A stretch of 64,000 nucleotides of DNA, from positions 124,001-188,000 of the forward strand of contig NZ_FNAN01000003.1 in NCBI RefSeq assembly GCF_900101885.1, given 5' to 3'. A program made the position numbers and the translations under genes. Under the pieces are notes generated by a model. That model was given only the letters and a program-made list of their open reading frames with translations. It made no database searches and was not told the origin of the DNA. Source of the stretch: Dyadobacter soli. GTDB lineage: Bacteria; Bacteroidota; Bacteroidia; Cytophagales; Spirosomataceae. Below are positions 1-7,512 of the stretch, piece by piece. The stretch's first letter is position 1. Every line of letters starts with the position of its first letter.

Positions 1-1215
1 CGCGCCTTTTTTGGTGTAGGCCCATTTGCCGGCGCGGTACGGTGCCAGCGGTTTGGTTTCGTAAATACCTGTTCCATTTACATTCATCCATTTACCCATT
101 TCTTCCAGGCGCGTGTAGGCTTCTTCGTGCCACTCGCCATCCGGGCCGGGAGCCACGTTGAGCAGGAGGTTACCGCCTTTCGCGACGATGTCGATCAGCG
201 TATGGACGAGTTTCTGAGTCGATTTGAAGTTTTCTTTCGGAATATACGACCACGAATCGCCCATGGTCATGCAGGATTCCCAGGGAATGGACATATAGTG
301 GTCGGGGATCGATTGTTCGGGCGTGACGTAGTTCTCAAACTCGCCGGTAACGGTGCGGTCCACCACGAGGAGGCCGGGCTGATGCGAGCGGGCCATTTTG
401 GCAATGCGTGCCATGTCGATATCCTGGTCGTAAGGAATGGTTTTCTGCCAGCTGATGGTGGTATCGATGCTGCTTTTCGGACGTACCCAGCCGCCATCGA
501 GCCAGAGGATGTCCACGGAGCCGTAGTCCGACATCAGTTCTTCGATCTGGTTATAGGTGAAGTCTTTGAACTTGTTCCAAAGCTCGGGGCGCTTCTTCGG
601 GTCGTAGGACACGTTGCGGTCCTTGGGCGGGAAGTAGGGCCACCAGTAAGAATCGGTATGCCAGTCGGGTTTGGAGAAATAGGTGCCCGTCATGAAGCCT
701 TCGTTGCGGAATGCGGCGAGTACTTCCTTGGTGACGTTCGCCTTCGGATTGCTCTTGAATGGCGTGTTGGTGATCTTGTAATCGGTGTATTTGGAATCGA
801 ACATCGAAAAGCCGTCGTGGTGCTTCGTTGTGAAAACCACGTATTTCATACCGGCACCTTTGGCAGCTTTGGCCCAGCGGTCCGGGTTGAATTTGACGGG
901 GTTGAAGGTTTTGGCAATGTCTTCGTAAGCTTTTTTGTATTCATACCAATCGTGCGAATGCGGCCCGCGACGCTCGCACCAGCCCTCGTCCTCCGGGCAC
1001 AGCGACCACGATTCGACGATGCCCCATTGGCTATACGTTCCCCAGTGCATCAGCAAGCCGAATTTGATATCCTGCCATTTGGAGAGCTTTTGCTGCACGA
1101 GCGGGTCGGTGGGCGCTACATATTTAGAGTGATTTTGCTCCGAATGCTGCTGCGCATACGCCCCGGAAGCAAATAGCAGCCCTGCCAGGAGGGCCGCTGT
1201 TGATTTAAGATTCAT
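1..1215 (-). CDS. Secreted alpha-L-fucosidase, GH29 (C-terminus beyond window)
   Basis: Hydrolyses terminal alpha-L-fucose from glycans by a retaining mechanism. Translating the minus strand from the ATG at 1215 gives 405 codons open to the window edge. Residues 1-21 are a Sec signal peptide ending AYA|Q, so the enzyme is periplasmic or exported. GH29 landmarks follow in order: FGLLMHWGTYS (about 52), KHHDGFSMFD (about 131) and DILWLDGGW (about 235-243), whose Asp240 is the expected catalytic nucleophile. The gene lies 41 nt downstream of the glycosylasparaginase on the same strand, so the two are probably cotranscribed. The stop codon is outside the window. Family assignment is firm; the linkage cleaved (alpha-1,2/3/4/6) cannot be read from sequence. 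Confidence 0.93.
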   Translation of the reverse strand, partial: MNLKSTAALLAGLLFASGAYAQQHSEQNHSKYVAPTDPLVQQKLSKWQDIKFGLLMHWGTYSQWGIVESWSLCPEDEGWCERRGPHSHDWYEYKKAYEDIAKTFNPVKFNPDRWAKAAKGAGMKYVVFTTKHHDGFSMFDSKYTDYKITNTPFKSNPKANVTKEVLAAFRNEGFMTGTYFSKPDWHTDSYWWPYFPPKDRNVSYDPKKRPELWNKFKDFTYNQIEELMSDYGSVDILWLDGGWVRPKSSIDTTISWQKTIPYDQDIDMARIAKMARSHQPGLLVVDRTVTGEFENYVTPEQSIPDHYMSIPWESCMTMGDSWSYIPKENFKSTQKLVHTLIDIVAKGGNLLLNVAPGPDGEWHEEAYTRLEEMGKWMNVNGTGIYETKPLAPYRAGKWAYTKKGA

Positions 1216-1256
1216 TGGATTGGTTAAATGTTTGGTAAATACGGGTATCTGAGGGT

Positions 1257-2300
1257 TTACGCGAAATGGCTTTTGGAGTCGACGACCTTGCCTTTGCCGT
1301 CGCCGGTGGTAATGGTGTAGGCAAATCCGGGCTGTACCGACCAGGCACCGACTTCACCCTTTTTATTGACGGCCAGAAATCCAACCTGGAAAGTTTTGGC
1401 ACGCTCAGGATCGCGCTTGACGATCCTTTCGACTGCTTTTTTGCAGGCTTCCTCCGGTGAAGAACCATTGCGCATGAATTCCACGACCAAATGCGTGCCT
1501 GCCACGCGGATCACTTCCTCGCCCTGGCCGGATGAGGTGGCCGCGCCGATCTCGTTATCCACAAAAAGCCCTGCGCCGATGATAGGGGAGTCGCCTACGC
1601 GGCCGCGCATTTTGAAGCCCATGCCGCTCGTGGTACACATGCCGGAGAGATTACCCTGGGCGTCCAATGCGAGGGTGCCCATGGTGTCGTGGTTGAAATT
1701 GCCGTTGTCGAGCCGTGCAGGGGCAAATGGCCCGTGGCCTTTTGATTGCTTGTGTTCTATGTTGATAACCGGCTTGTATTCAGCCTTTTTGAGCCATTTT
1801 TTGTACTCGTCGGCCGCATCCGGTGAAAGCTTGGCGGATTCCAGTTTGAAACCGTTGGCCAATGCGAATTGCTGTGCGCCTGCGCCTGCGAGGAACACGT
1901 GCGGCGTGGTTTCCATGAGCTTGCGGGCCACTGATACCGGATGTTTGATCCTTTCGAGGAATGCGACGGCGCCGCAGTTCGATTTTTCATCCATAATGCA
2001 TGCATCCAGCGTCACGTGCCCATCGCGGTCGGGGTTGCCGCCCAAGCCTACGCAGCAGTTGATATCGTTTTCGATGGCGATAGCGGCTTGCTCCACGGCG
2101 TCGAGCGCGCGGCCTCCTTTTTCCAGTACCGGCCATGCCGCCGCATTGGAAATCTGCCCACTGTCCCAGGTGGAAACCACGACAGGGCCTCCGGCAGTGG
2201 CTTGTACGCCCTTCGGCGATTTCGCAAATAATTCGTTTACCCGGGTAAATGGCAGTGCGATAGCTGACAGGCGTAGGAAGGATCGACGGTTCGTTTTCAT
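1257..2300 (-). CDS. N4-(beta-N-acetylglucosaminyl)-L-asparaginase (glycosylasparaginase), Tat-type signal
   Basis: An N-terminal-nucleophile amidohydrolase that cleaves the GlcNAc-Asn bond left after protein N-glycans are trimmed. The 347-residue precursor begins with an RRSFLR twin-arginine-like signal (residues 5-10). The self-cleavage site is HDTMGTL, making Thr206 the nucleophile exposed after autoproteolysis; MRGRVGDSP (about 231-239) is the substrate-binding segment and GSSPEEACKKAVERI lies near the end. Length is typical of the bacterial enzymes. It is the first gene of a two-gene minus-strand unit with the GH29 fucosidase, and a TATATTTG promoter element lies about 90 nt upstream. 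Plain isoaspartyl peptidase/asparaginase is the main alternative; the HDTMG context favours glycosylasparaginase. Confidence 0.9.
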   Translation of the reverse strand: MKTNRRSFLRLSAIALPFTRVNELFAKSPKGVQATAGGPVVVSTWDSGQISNAAAWPVLEKGGRALDAVEQAAIAIENDINCCVGLGGNPDRDGHVTLDACIMDEKSNCGAVAFLERIKHPVSVARKLMETTPHVFLAGAGAQQFALANGFKLESAKLSPDAADEYKKWLKKAEYKPVINIEHKQSKGHGPFAPARLDNGNFNHDTMGTLALDAQGNLSGMCTTSGMGFKMRGRVGDSPIIGAGLFVDNEIGAATSSGQGEEVIRVAGTHLVVEFMRNGSSPEEACKKAVERIVKRDPERAKTFQVGFLAVNKKGEVGAWSVQPGFAYTITTGDGKGKVVDSKSHFA

Positions 2301-2609
2301 GGTGTCCTGGATAACGGGTTTATGGATGGGTAAGTGTAGTTTTGTAAAATTTTAAAAATAATTCCGCAGGTTAATTAAAATTTTTTCAAATATACATCCG
2401 GCGAAATTTGTGATCAATGAAAATATGAAATTTCATATGATCTGTTGGCCGAAGTCGCTTATTTTGAAATATTTGTGGGTAAAAGGTTGCAATGCAGCGC
2501 GCTAGGCACATTTAGCACACTTACTAATTTTTTCAGACGATTCACAGGTGGTTTCTGATTTAATGGCAACCTTTGGCTACCAGTTTCAGAAAAAAGAAAG
2601 ACATACACG
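2301..2609. other. Divergent intergenic region, AT-rich
   Basis: This gap separates the minus-strand glycosylasparaginase from the plus-strand glycosyltransferase-like gene and must carry both promoters. A minus-strand TATATTTG is visible at 2387-2394. No convincing plus-strand TAnnTTTG with a matching -33 box was found. No ORF of note and no strong hairpin were seen. Confidence 0.6.
2387..2418 (-). promoter_or_regulatory. Predicted promoter of the glycosylasparaginase-fucosidase operon
   Basis: On the minus strand 2394-2387 reads TATATTTG, a perfect TAnnTTTG Bacteroidota -7 element. Twenty bases further upstream (2418-2415) is ATTG, three of four matches to the TTTG -33 box. The implied leader is about 80 nt. 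This is a consensus match only. Confidence 0.5.
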
Positions 2610-3500
2610 ATGACGAACTCTCCCAGGGCATGTGTAGATGTGGCGATCAACGCCTACGGTAAGCCGTACCAGACGGCCATCACACTGCTGACGCTCATGA
2701 AGCATTCGCACCAATGGATCAATAAAATCTATTTTGTAGAGGAAGCCAAACAGCCGGAGCCGCCAAATTTCAAATTCATTTTCGATCATTTCGGCGATAA
2801 GATCGTCTACTACAAGCCCAATGTCTGGCTCTGGACAAATAATGTAAAATTCAATTTCCTGCTCAATTTCAAGCGGTACCGGCATGCGGTGCGCTACCAG
2901 TACGCGTGGGAAAAGTCCGATCAGAAGTACCTGCTTGTGATCCATAATGATGTGTATTTCAAAAGCGACCTGGTAGGCGAGTATGTCAATGGCATCGGCG
3001 ATGCGTCGGGTATCGGGCGGATCGGGCAATGCTGGGTGTGCCCGGCCATGGAAGCCGGTCTTTGCGGGCCGGAGCGCTATACCGAATACAAGCCGGGTTA
3101 CGAGGAGGTAATGCAGCTCGCCGCCACGCACCCGCAGGCACGTACAGGAGAGTACGCACGCGTGGTTGATCCGGCGGCTCCCTGGCCTTTGCCGGAGTGC
3201 CGTTTGAATGAATATGTGGCGATGATCGACCTGGAAAAGACCCGTAAAGATACCACGCCGGTGGGCAAGGGAACCGCATTCGGATCGTACGACCGGCTCG
3301 ATGTGGGTGTGAAATGGTTTGCGGATATGAACAATATGGGCCATAGTTTCAAGCATTTCGACTACGACCCTTTTGCCACGCATAGCTGGATCAGCTTGCA
3401 GAATGCCGGTCATAATGCGCTTTTCAACAAGGATCTGTACCGTTACGAGGAATCGGTGGCGTTGCAGGTGTTGAAGGACGAGTTTAATATCCAACCATAA
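2610..3500 (+). CDS. Glycosyltransferase-like (GT-A-like) protein
   Basis: A 296-residue soluble protein without signal peptide or membrane segment. The N-terminus (CVDVAINAYGKPYQTAITL) resembles the opening strand and helix of GT-A nucleotide-sugar transferases, and LLVIHNDVYFKSDLVG (about 108-123) sits where a DxD-like metal/nucleotide site would be expected, with an HND triad instead of DxD. The middle holds several Cys (QCWVCPAMEAGLCG). The ATG at 2610 follows the A/G-rich stretch AAAAAAGAAAG. The next gene, an ABC ATPase, begins within 2 nt of the stop if its GTG is used, so they are probably one operon. The glycosyltransferase call rests on general fold resemblance; donor and acceptor are unknown. 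Confidence 0.5.
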   Translation: MTNSPRACVDVAINAYGKPYQTAITLLTLMKHSHQWINKIYFVEEAKQPEPPNFKFIFDHFGDKIVYYKPNVWLWTNNVKFNFLLNFKRYRHAVRYQYAWEKSDQKYLLVIHNDVYFKSDLVGEYVNGIGDASGIGRIGQCWVCPAMEAGLCGPERYTEYKPGYEEVMQLAATHPQARTGEYARVVDPAAPWPLPECRLNEYVAMIDLEKTRKDTTPVGKGTAFGSYDRLDVGVKWFADMNNMGHSFKHFDYDPFATHSWISLQNAGHNALFNKDLYRYEESVALQVLKDEFNIQP

Positions 3501-3522
3501 TGTGAAACGGCCATCCCGCGAT

Positions 3523-4161
3523 ATGGTATTGGAAATCAGTCAGCTAAGTCAGCGGTATGGTGAGCGGGAAATTCTTTCGATCCCTTCCTTTGGAATCGAA
3601 AAAGGCATTTACTGGATACAGGGCGAAAACGGCGCGGGTAAGTCGACGCTCTTCCGGACGCTGGCGGGCATGCTGCCATTTGAGGGAAGTGTACGGATCG
3701 ATCATCAGTATGACCTCAAAAAACACCCCGTCGAATACCGTCTCCGCCTGAATCTCGGCGAAGCGGAGCCGCTCTACCCATCGTTTCTCACTCCCGCCGA
3801 CCTGATCGCATTTGTAGCCGAAGCGCAGAAAGCGTCCCGCGAGCAAAGCGAAAAGCTCATTGATGCATTCGGGATCAATTACCTGCAAAACCCGTTCGGT
3901 AGCTGTTCCAGCGGGATGGTGAAAAAGGTATCCTTGCTGCTGGCATTCCTCGGTGAGCCTTCGGTAATCATCCTCGACGAGCCGCTCATTACCATCGACC
4001 GCGAGGCGCGTGAGGTGCTTTTTGAACTGATTAAGGAGTACCACCGCAATGGCGTCACATTTCTGCTGTCGTCGCACCAGCTTTTCGAGCAGGAAGGGCT
4101 GCACGTTTCCCAAAGTTTCCGGTTAAAGAACAAAACACTCGTAGCCACCGATGCGCTATGA
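3523..4161 (+). CDS. ABC transporter ATP-binding protein
   Basis: ATPase subunit of an ABC transporter, about 212 residues from the ATG at 3523; an in-frame GTG at 3502 would add seven. All ABC landmarks are present: Walker A GENGAGKST, a signature-like CSSGMVKK (the usual LSGGQ is degenerate), Walker B VIILDEP and a switch His in LLSSHQ. The short single-domain form resembles ABC-2-type exporter ATPases. Its last bases overlap the start of the membrane protein at 4158 (ATGA), which points to translational coupling and makes that protein the likely permease partner. Substrate is unknown. Confidence 0.88.
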   Translation: MVLEISQLSQRYGEREILSIPSFGIEKGIYWIQGENGAGKSTLFRTLAGMLPFEGSVRIDHQYDLKKHPVEYRLRLNLGEAEPLYPSFLTPADLIAFVAEAQKASREQSEKLIDAFGINYLQNPFGSCSSGMVKKVSLLLAFLGEPSVIILDEPLITIDREAREVLFELIKEYHRNGVTFLLSSHQLFEQEGLHVSQSFRLKNKTLVATDAL

Positions 4162-5237
4162 AAATGCTGCTGATCTCTACCGTTTCATCATTTTTCAGGC
4201 AGCGGGCCGGCACGTTCCTTGTGTTGCTCGGTGTGCTTTTCGGGTTTCTGAGCGCCAATGAGCACCATGCATTCGCCGTGTTTTTCCTCACCGGCAGCTA
4301 CGGAATGCTGAGTCTGTTTGTAATCTGGCTGATTTATAGTCTTCTATGTGTTCAATTTCTCGCCAATACCTGGAAGCTGCCCGAATACACATTCATTTTC
4401 CACGCCCGCACATGGCCCGCGCCCGTACGTATGCGAAGGTTTGCCGTGCAGGCATTGGGCTTCCTGCAACCGGTACTTTACTACGGCCTTTACCTGCTCA
4501 TTATCGCCATTCAGGACAAGTTGCTGGCGCGTCTCTGGCCAGTTATCCCTTTTTACATTATATTAATGCTAATGCTCGCAGGTGCTGCCGAATGGCGTAT
4601 CCGGAAGCCGGTATTGTATGTGCCGGTTAAAGGTAAGCGCTTTATGAAATGGCCTTTCCCGCGTCCGGCGTCGTGGCTTTACTGGTCGATGGAATGGCTG
4701 GTGCGGGAGCGCGGGATTACTTTATTGGTTGGAAAACTGGGAGCAATGCTGGTAGCGGCCGGGACGATGCTCTATTACAGCACCGGCGAGTACGACATTC
4801 GAATGCCTGCGGTGGGAATGTCGCTGGCCTATATGCTCAATCTGGGACTTTCTTTGGAATTGTATCAATGGGAAGCTGAAATCTGGCTATGGGGCAGGTC
4901 GCTTCCGCTGCCGGTCTGGAAAGGTTGGGGCAGGGTAGTTGCGGCGCATTGCCTGCTGATCGTTCCCGAAACCGTGGTGGTGTTGCGTAGTGGCGCCCTT
5001 GGCTTTGCGGAACTGGTACAATTGTACTTTCTGGGCTTAGCGATCCTCATTGTCTCTCACCTGTATTTAAATAAAAGATCGGGATTGCCGGAGAATGCAA
5101 TGCAGGTGTTCCTGTTCGGGTTTGTGGGCCTTACCTTATTGATTTTATACAAAATACCCTTGCTCATACTGGCAGGCTCCGGGCTGCTCTTCTCGGCTTA
5201 TGCGTTTTGGCCTCGGAACAGGAGTCGTCAGATGTAG
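4158..5237 (+). CDS. Polytopic membrane protein, probable permease partner of the ABC ATPase
   Basis: A 359-residue integral membrane protein with roughly nine to ten hydrophobic segments spread over its length (for example LVLLGVLFGFL, SLFVIWLIYSLLCV, VIPFYIILMLMLAG, GLTLLILYKIPLLILAGSGLL). It has no motif I can assign to a named permease family. The start codon overlaps the stop of the ABC ATPase gene by four bases, so the two are expected to form one complex. The basic cytoplasmic loop VPVKGKRFMKWPFPRP separates two membrane bundles. Function as an ABC permease is inferred from position only. Confidence 0.6.
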   Translation: MKMLLISTVSSFFRQRAGTFLVLLGVLFGFLSANEHHAFAVFFLTGSYGMLSLFVIWLIYSLLCVQFLANTWKLPEYTFIFHARTWPAPVRMRRFAVQALGFLQPVLYYGLYLLIIAIQDKLLARLWPVIPFYIILMLMLAGAAEWRIRKPVLYVPVKGKRFMKWPFPRPASWLYWSMEWLVRERGITLLVGKLGAMLVAAGTMLYYSTGEYDIRMPAVGMSLAYMLNLGLSLELYQWEAEIWLWGRSLPLPVWKGWGRVVAAHCLLIVPETVVVLRSGALGFAELVQLYFLGLAILIVSHLYLNKRSGLPENAMQVFLFGFVGLTLLILYKIPLLILAGSGLLFSAYAFWPRNRSRQM

Positions 5238-5330
5238 TCATTGGTGGTCAGGTATGGTCATTGATGGTCATGAATTGTTAAGCGTAGTCAGGTGGACTAT
5301 CCCTGACTACACCTGACCACACCTGACCAC
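5236..5330. repeat. 10-bp phased GTCA/TGAC repeat, inverted halves
   Basis: GTCA recurs at exact 10-bp steps (5237, 5247, 5257, 5267, 5287), followed by the reverse complement TGAC, also at 10-bp steps (5304, 5314, 5324). The halves can pair; the innermost arms are GTAGTCAGG and its near-complement. It lies between the convergent ends of the membrane protein and the SDR gene, where a terminator would be expected. The same unit recurs near 35.35 kb and 37.1 kb. Confidence 0.75.
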
Positions 5331-5348
5331 TAATGCCCAAAACCGAGT

Positions 5349-6059
5349 TTATTTGGGAGTGGTAGGACGGACCTCGATTTTACTCGGTAATGTCCGCGCC
5401 GGCATTTTAATGAGGTCGGAAACAATCTGTCCGATGTCTTCCGGCTGGATTTTCCAGGCATCTTTTTCCGACGGCTCGTGGTTGTTGAATTCCGTCGCGA
5501 CGGAGCCCGGCATAATGGTTGTTACTTTGATACCCGCGTTGCGCACGTCTAGCATCATGGCCTGTGAGAAGCCCACCAGCCCGAATTTGCTGGCATTGTA
5601 CGCAGTGCCATTTGCAAAGAAATTAGTACCTGCGAGGCTGGCAATGTTAATGAAATACCCTTTCGACTCCGTCAATGCAGCGATGGATGCCTTGGCACTG
5701 AAAAACACGCCGGTAAGGTTGATATCGATGGTTTCCTGCCACAGTTCGGCGCTGAGCTCCTGGATCGGCGCGAAATGGCCTACGCCTGCGTTTGCGATGA
5801 AGTAATCGAGCCGGCCCCATTTATCGAGCACGGTTTGTACCGATTTTTCCTGCGGAGCAAGGTTGCGTACATCCGATTCGATGGCCAATGCATAGCCTTC
5901 CCGGATTTTGTTCAATGCATTCGCAGCCTCGTCGGCATTCTTTTGCGACCGGCTGGTAATTGCTACACGGATACCATCGCGGATCAGTGCTTCGGCAATG
6001 CCGTATCCTATTCCTTTGGAGCCGCCTGTGATCAGTGCTGTTTTGATTATTTCTGCCAT
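5349..6059 (-). CDS. SDR-family NAD(P)-dependent oxidoreductase
   Basis: A classical short-chain dehydrogenase/reductase of 236 residues. The nucleotide-binding TGGSKGIG is at 11-18, NAG at 90-92, and the catalytic set is Asn114, Ser141, Tyr154 and Lys158 (YNASK). It resembles the 3-ketoacyl-ACP reductase/sepiapterin-reductase-like branch, but the C-terminus is short and the substrate is not predictable. It is the downstream neighbour of the minus-strand yiaA gene (46 nt apart), so the pair may be cotranscribed. It is not FabG: the fabG gene is nearby at 6692. Confidence 0.88.
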   Translation of the reverse strand: MAEIIKTALITGGSKGIGYGIAEALIRDGIRVAITSRSQKNADEAANALNKIREGYALAIESDVRNLAPQEKSVQTVLDKWGRLDYFIANAGVGHFAPIQELSAELWQETIDINLTGVFFSAKASIAALTESKGYFINIASLAGTNFFANGTAYNASKFGLVGFSQAMMLDVRNAGIKVTTIMPGSVATEFNNHEPSEKDAWKIQPEDIGQIVSDLIKMPARTLPSKIEVRPTTPK

Positions 6060-6105
6060 TGCCTGAGTTTAGTTTGAAAAATTTACACGTAACGGCTTAA
6101 CAGCA

Positions 6106-6540
6106 TCAATGATCAGAAGGTTTGGAAAATGAGCTGCCGGTTTCGAAAATTGCCGTGTCACGGGTGTTTTTCTGAACGGCGATAGCCCCGAAAATACCTA
6201 GCAGGAAGGCGAATGCGTAAAAGCCTTTTTCACTCGGCAGTAAGGTCGCATTCCAAAGGCCCACAACGAGCAGTACGATGGCTAAAATGGTCGAAAACCA
6301 AGCGATGCCGTAGTAAATAGCCGTTACCGGAACGCCTTCTAATCGGTCGCGAACGCTCTTTTGAACCGATACAGCGGCGAAAAGGCCGTACATCAATACC
6401 GTAAAATAATATCCTTTTTCGCTCAGCAGCATTTCCGACCGCCAGAGGCCGATAATGAAGCCGGCCATTCCCACGCCCAAGGCGATCCATGACGCGGCAA
6501 TGAAGGCTCCTGAGGTTTTCTGGACATTTGTAGTGCTCAT
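6106..6540 (-). CDS. yiaA: YiaA-type inner-membrane protein (two yiaAB repeats)
   Basis: A 144-residue membrane protein made of two similar halves. Each has two transmembrane helices joined by an LxSEKGYYF/LPSEKGFYA motif (about residues 38-46 and 101-109), followed by an AVSVQKSVRD / AIAVQKNTRD segment. This duplicated two-helix module is the yiaAB domain of Escherichia coli YiaA. The molecular function is not known. It is transcribed away from fabG; the spacer at 6541-6691 serves both genes. Confidence 0.82.
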   Translation of the reverse strand: MSTTNVQKTSGAFIAASWIALGVGMAGFIIGLWRSEMLLSEKGYYFTVLMYGLFAAVSVQKSVRDRLEGVPVTAIYYGIAWFSTILAIVLLVVGLWNATLLPSEKGFYAFAFLLGIFGAIAVQKNTRDTAIFETGSSFSKPSDH

Positions 6541-6622
6541 ATTAGTGTAAGTTAAATTGTTGGAGAAGGTTTTTTTGCCTGAATATTACATCATTTTGCA
6601 ATAAAGTACTATAGGTCGTTTA

Positions 6623-6654
6623 TTTGCCGGTCTCTGCCCAATATCCTATTTTTG
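6623..6654 (+). promoter_or_regulatory. Predicted fabG promoter
   Basis: TTTG at 6623-6626 and TATTTTTG at 6647-6654 match the Bacteroidota -33 and -7 elements exactly, with a 20-base spacer. Transcription would start near 6661, giving a leader of about 30 nt before the fabG ATG at 6692. It is the best promoter match in the window. Confidence 0.7.
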
Positions 6655-6691
6655 CCGGCAGTATACATTTTGACAGATTCTAATCCAATTT

Positions 6692-7438
6692 ATGAAGTTA
6701 GTAGCAAATAAAGTTGCATTGGTAACAGGGGCTTCGCGGGGTATCGGACGTTCGATCGCGTTGCGCCTGGCTCAGGAAGGTGCTGATGTCGCATTCACAT
6801 ATCTGTCCAGCGTCGAAAAAGGCGAGGCTTTGGCCAAAGAACTGGAATCATTCGGTGTGAAAGCGAAAGGCTACCGTTCCGATGCTTCCGATTTTCAGGC
6901 GGCAGACCAGCTCGTTACCGACGTCATCGCCGATTTCGGTAAGCTCGACGTGCTCATCAACAATGCCGGCGTCACCCGCGACGGGCTGCTGATGCGCATG
7001 AGCGAAGAGCAATGGGACACGGTGGTGAACATCAACCTGAAATCGGTTTTTAACCTTACCAAAGCCGCTACGAAATCCATGATCCGCGCTAAAAGCGGTT
7101 CAATCATCAACATAACCTCGGTGGTGGGTATACGCGGTAATGCGGGGCAGTCGAACTACGCTGCTTCGAAGGCCGGCATCATCGGTTTTACCAAGTCCAT
7201 CGCATTGGAGCTGGGTTCAAGAAACATCCGTTCGAATGCGGTAGCACCGGGTTTCATCGAAACGGAAATGACCGACGCGGTAGATGCGAAGGCGGTGGAA
7301 GACTGGAAACAATCCATTCCGATGAAACGCGGAGGCCAGCCGGAAGAAGTGGCTGACGCCTGCGTGTTCCTCGCTTCGGATATGTCGCGCTACATCACCG
7401 GCCAGGTAATCCAGGTCGACGGTGGTATGTTAACATAG
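6692..7438 (+). CDS. fabG: 3-oxoacyl-[acyl-carrier-protein] reductase FabG
   Basis: Reduces 3-oxoacyl-ACP to 3-hydroxyacyl-ACP with NADPH in each round of fatty-acid elongation. The 248 residues carry TGASRGIG (12-19), NNAG (90-93), and Ser143, Tyr156 and Lys160 (YAASK), followed by the FabG-typical VAPGFIETEMT and the C-terminal YITGQVIQVDGGM. Length and motif order match the housekeeping enzyme. The gene has its own strong promoter. The downstream spacer holds an 11-bp hairpin before the VWA gene. Confidence is high because of the C-terminal signature. Confidence 0.95.
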   Translation: MKLVANKVALVTGASRGIGRSIALRLAQEGADVAFTYLSSVEKGEALAKELESFGVKAKGYRSDASDFQAADQLVTDVIADFGKLDVLINNAGVTRDGLLMRMSEEQWDTVVNINLKSVFNLTKAATKSMIRAKSGSIINITSVVGIRGNAGQSNYAASKAGIIGFTKSIALELGSRNIRSNAVAPGFIETEMTDAVDAKAVEDWKQSIPMKRGGQPEEVADACVFLASDMSRYITGQVIQVDGGMLT

Positions 7439-7456
7439 AGTGTTCCTTCGTTAGTA

Positions 7457-7500
7457 AATAGCTGGCGGTTTCGTTGTATATTGTAACGTCGCCAGCTATT
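7457..7500 (+). terminator. Hairpin after fabG (11-bp stem, no T-run)
   Basis: AATAGCTGGCG at 7457-7467 is perfectly complementary to CGCCAGCTATT at 7490-7500, with a 22-nt loop. There is no downstream T-run, so it may be a processing, stability or weak termination element rather than a classical intrinsic terminator. It ends 13 nt before the next start codon. Confidence 0.4.
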
Positions 7501-7512
7501 GAATCCCAATCC

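Noticed and set aside
127..1176. 349-codon plus-strand open frame opposite the fucosidase
   Set aside because: The minus strand encodes a clear GH29 enzyme with signal peptide and catalytic motifs; the plus frame has no family pattern and is a high-GC third-position shadow.
2586..3494. 302-codon minus-strand frame opposite the glycosyltransferase-like gene
   Set aside because: No recognisable domain, and it would conflict with the plus-strand gene that shows good codon and spacing context with the ABC ATPase.
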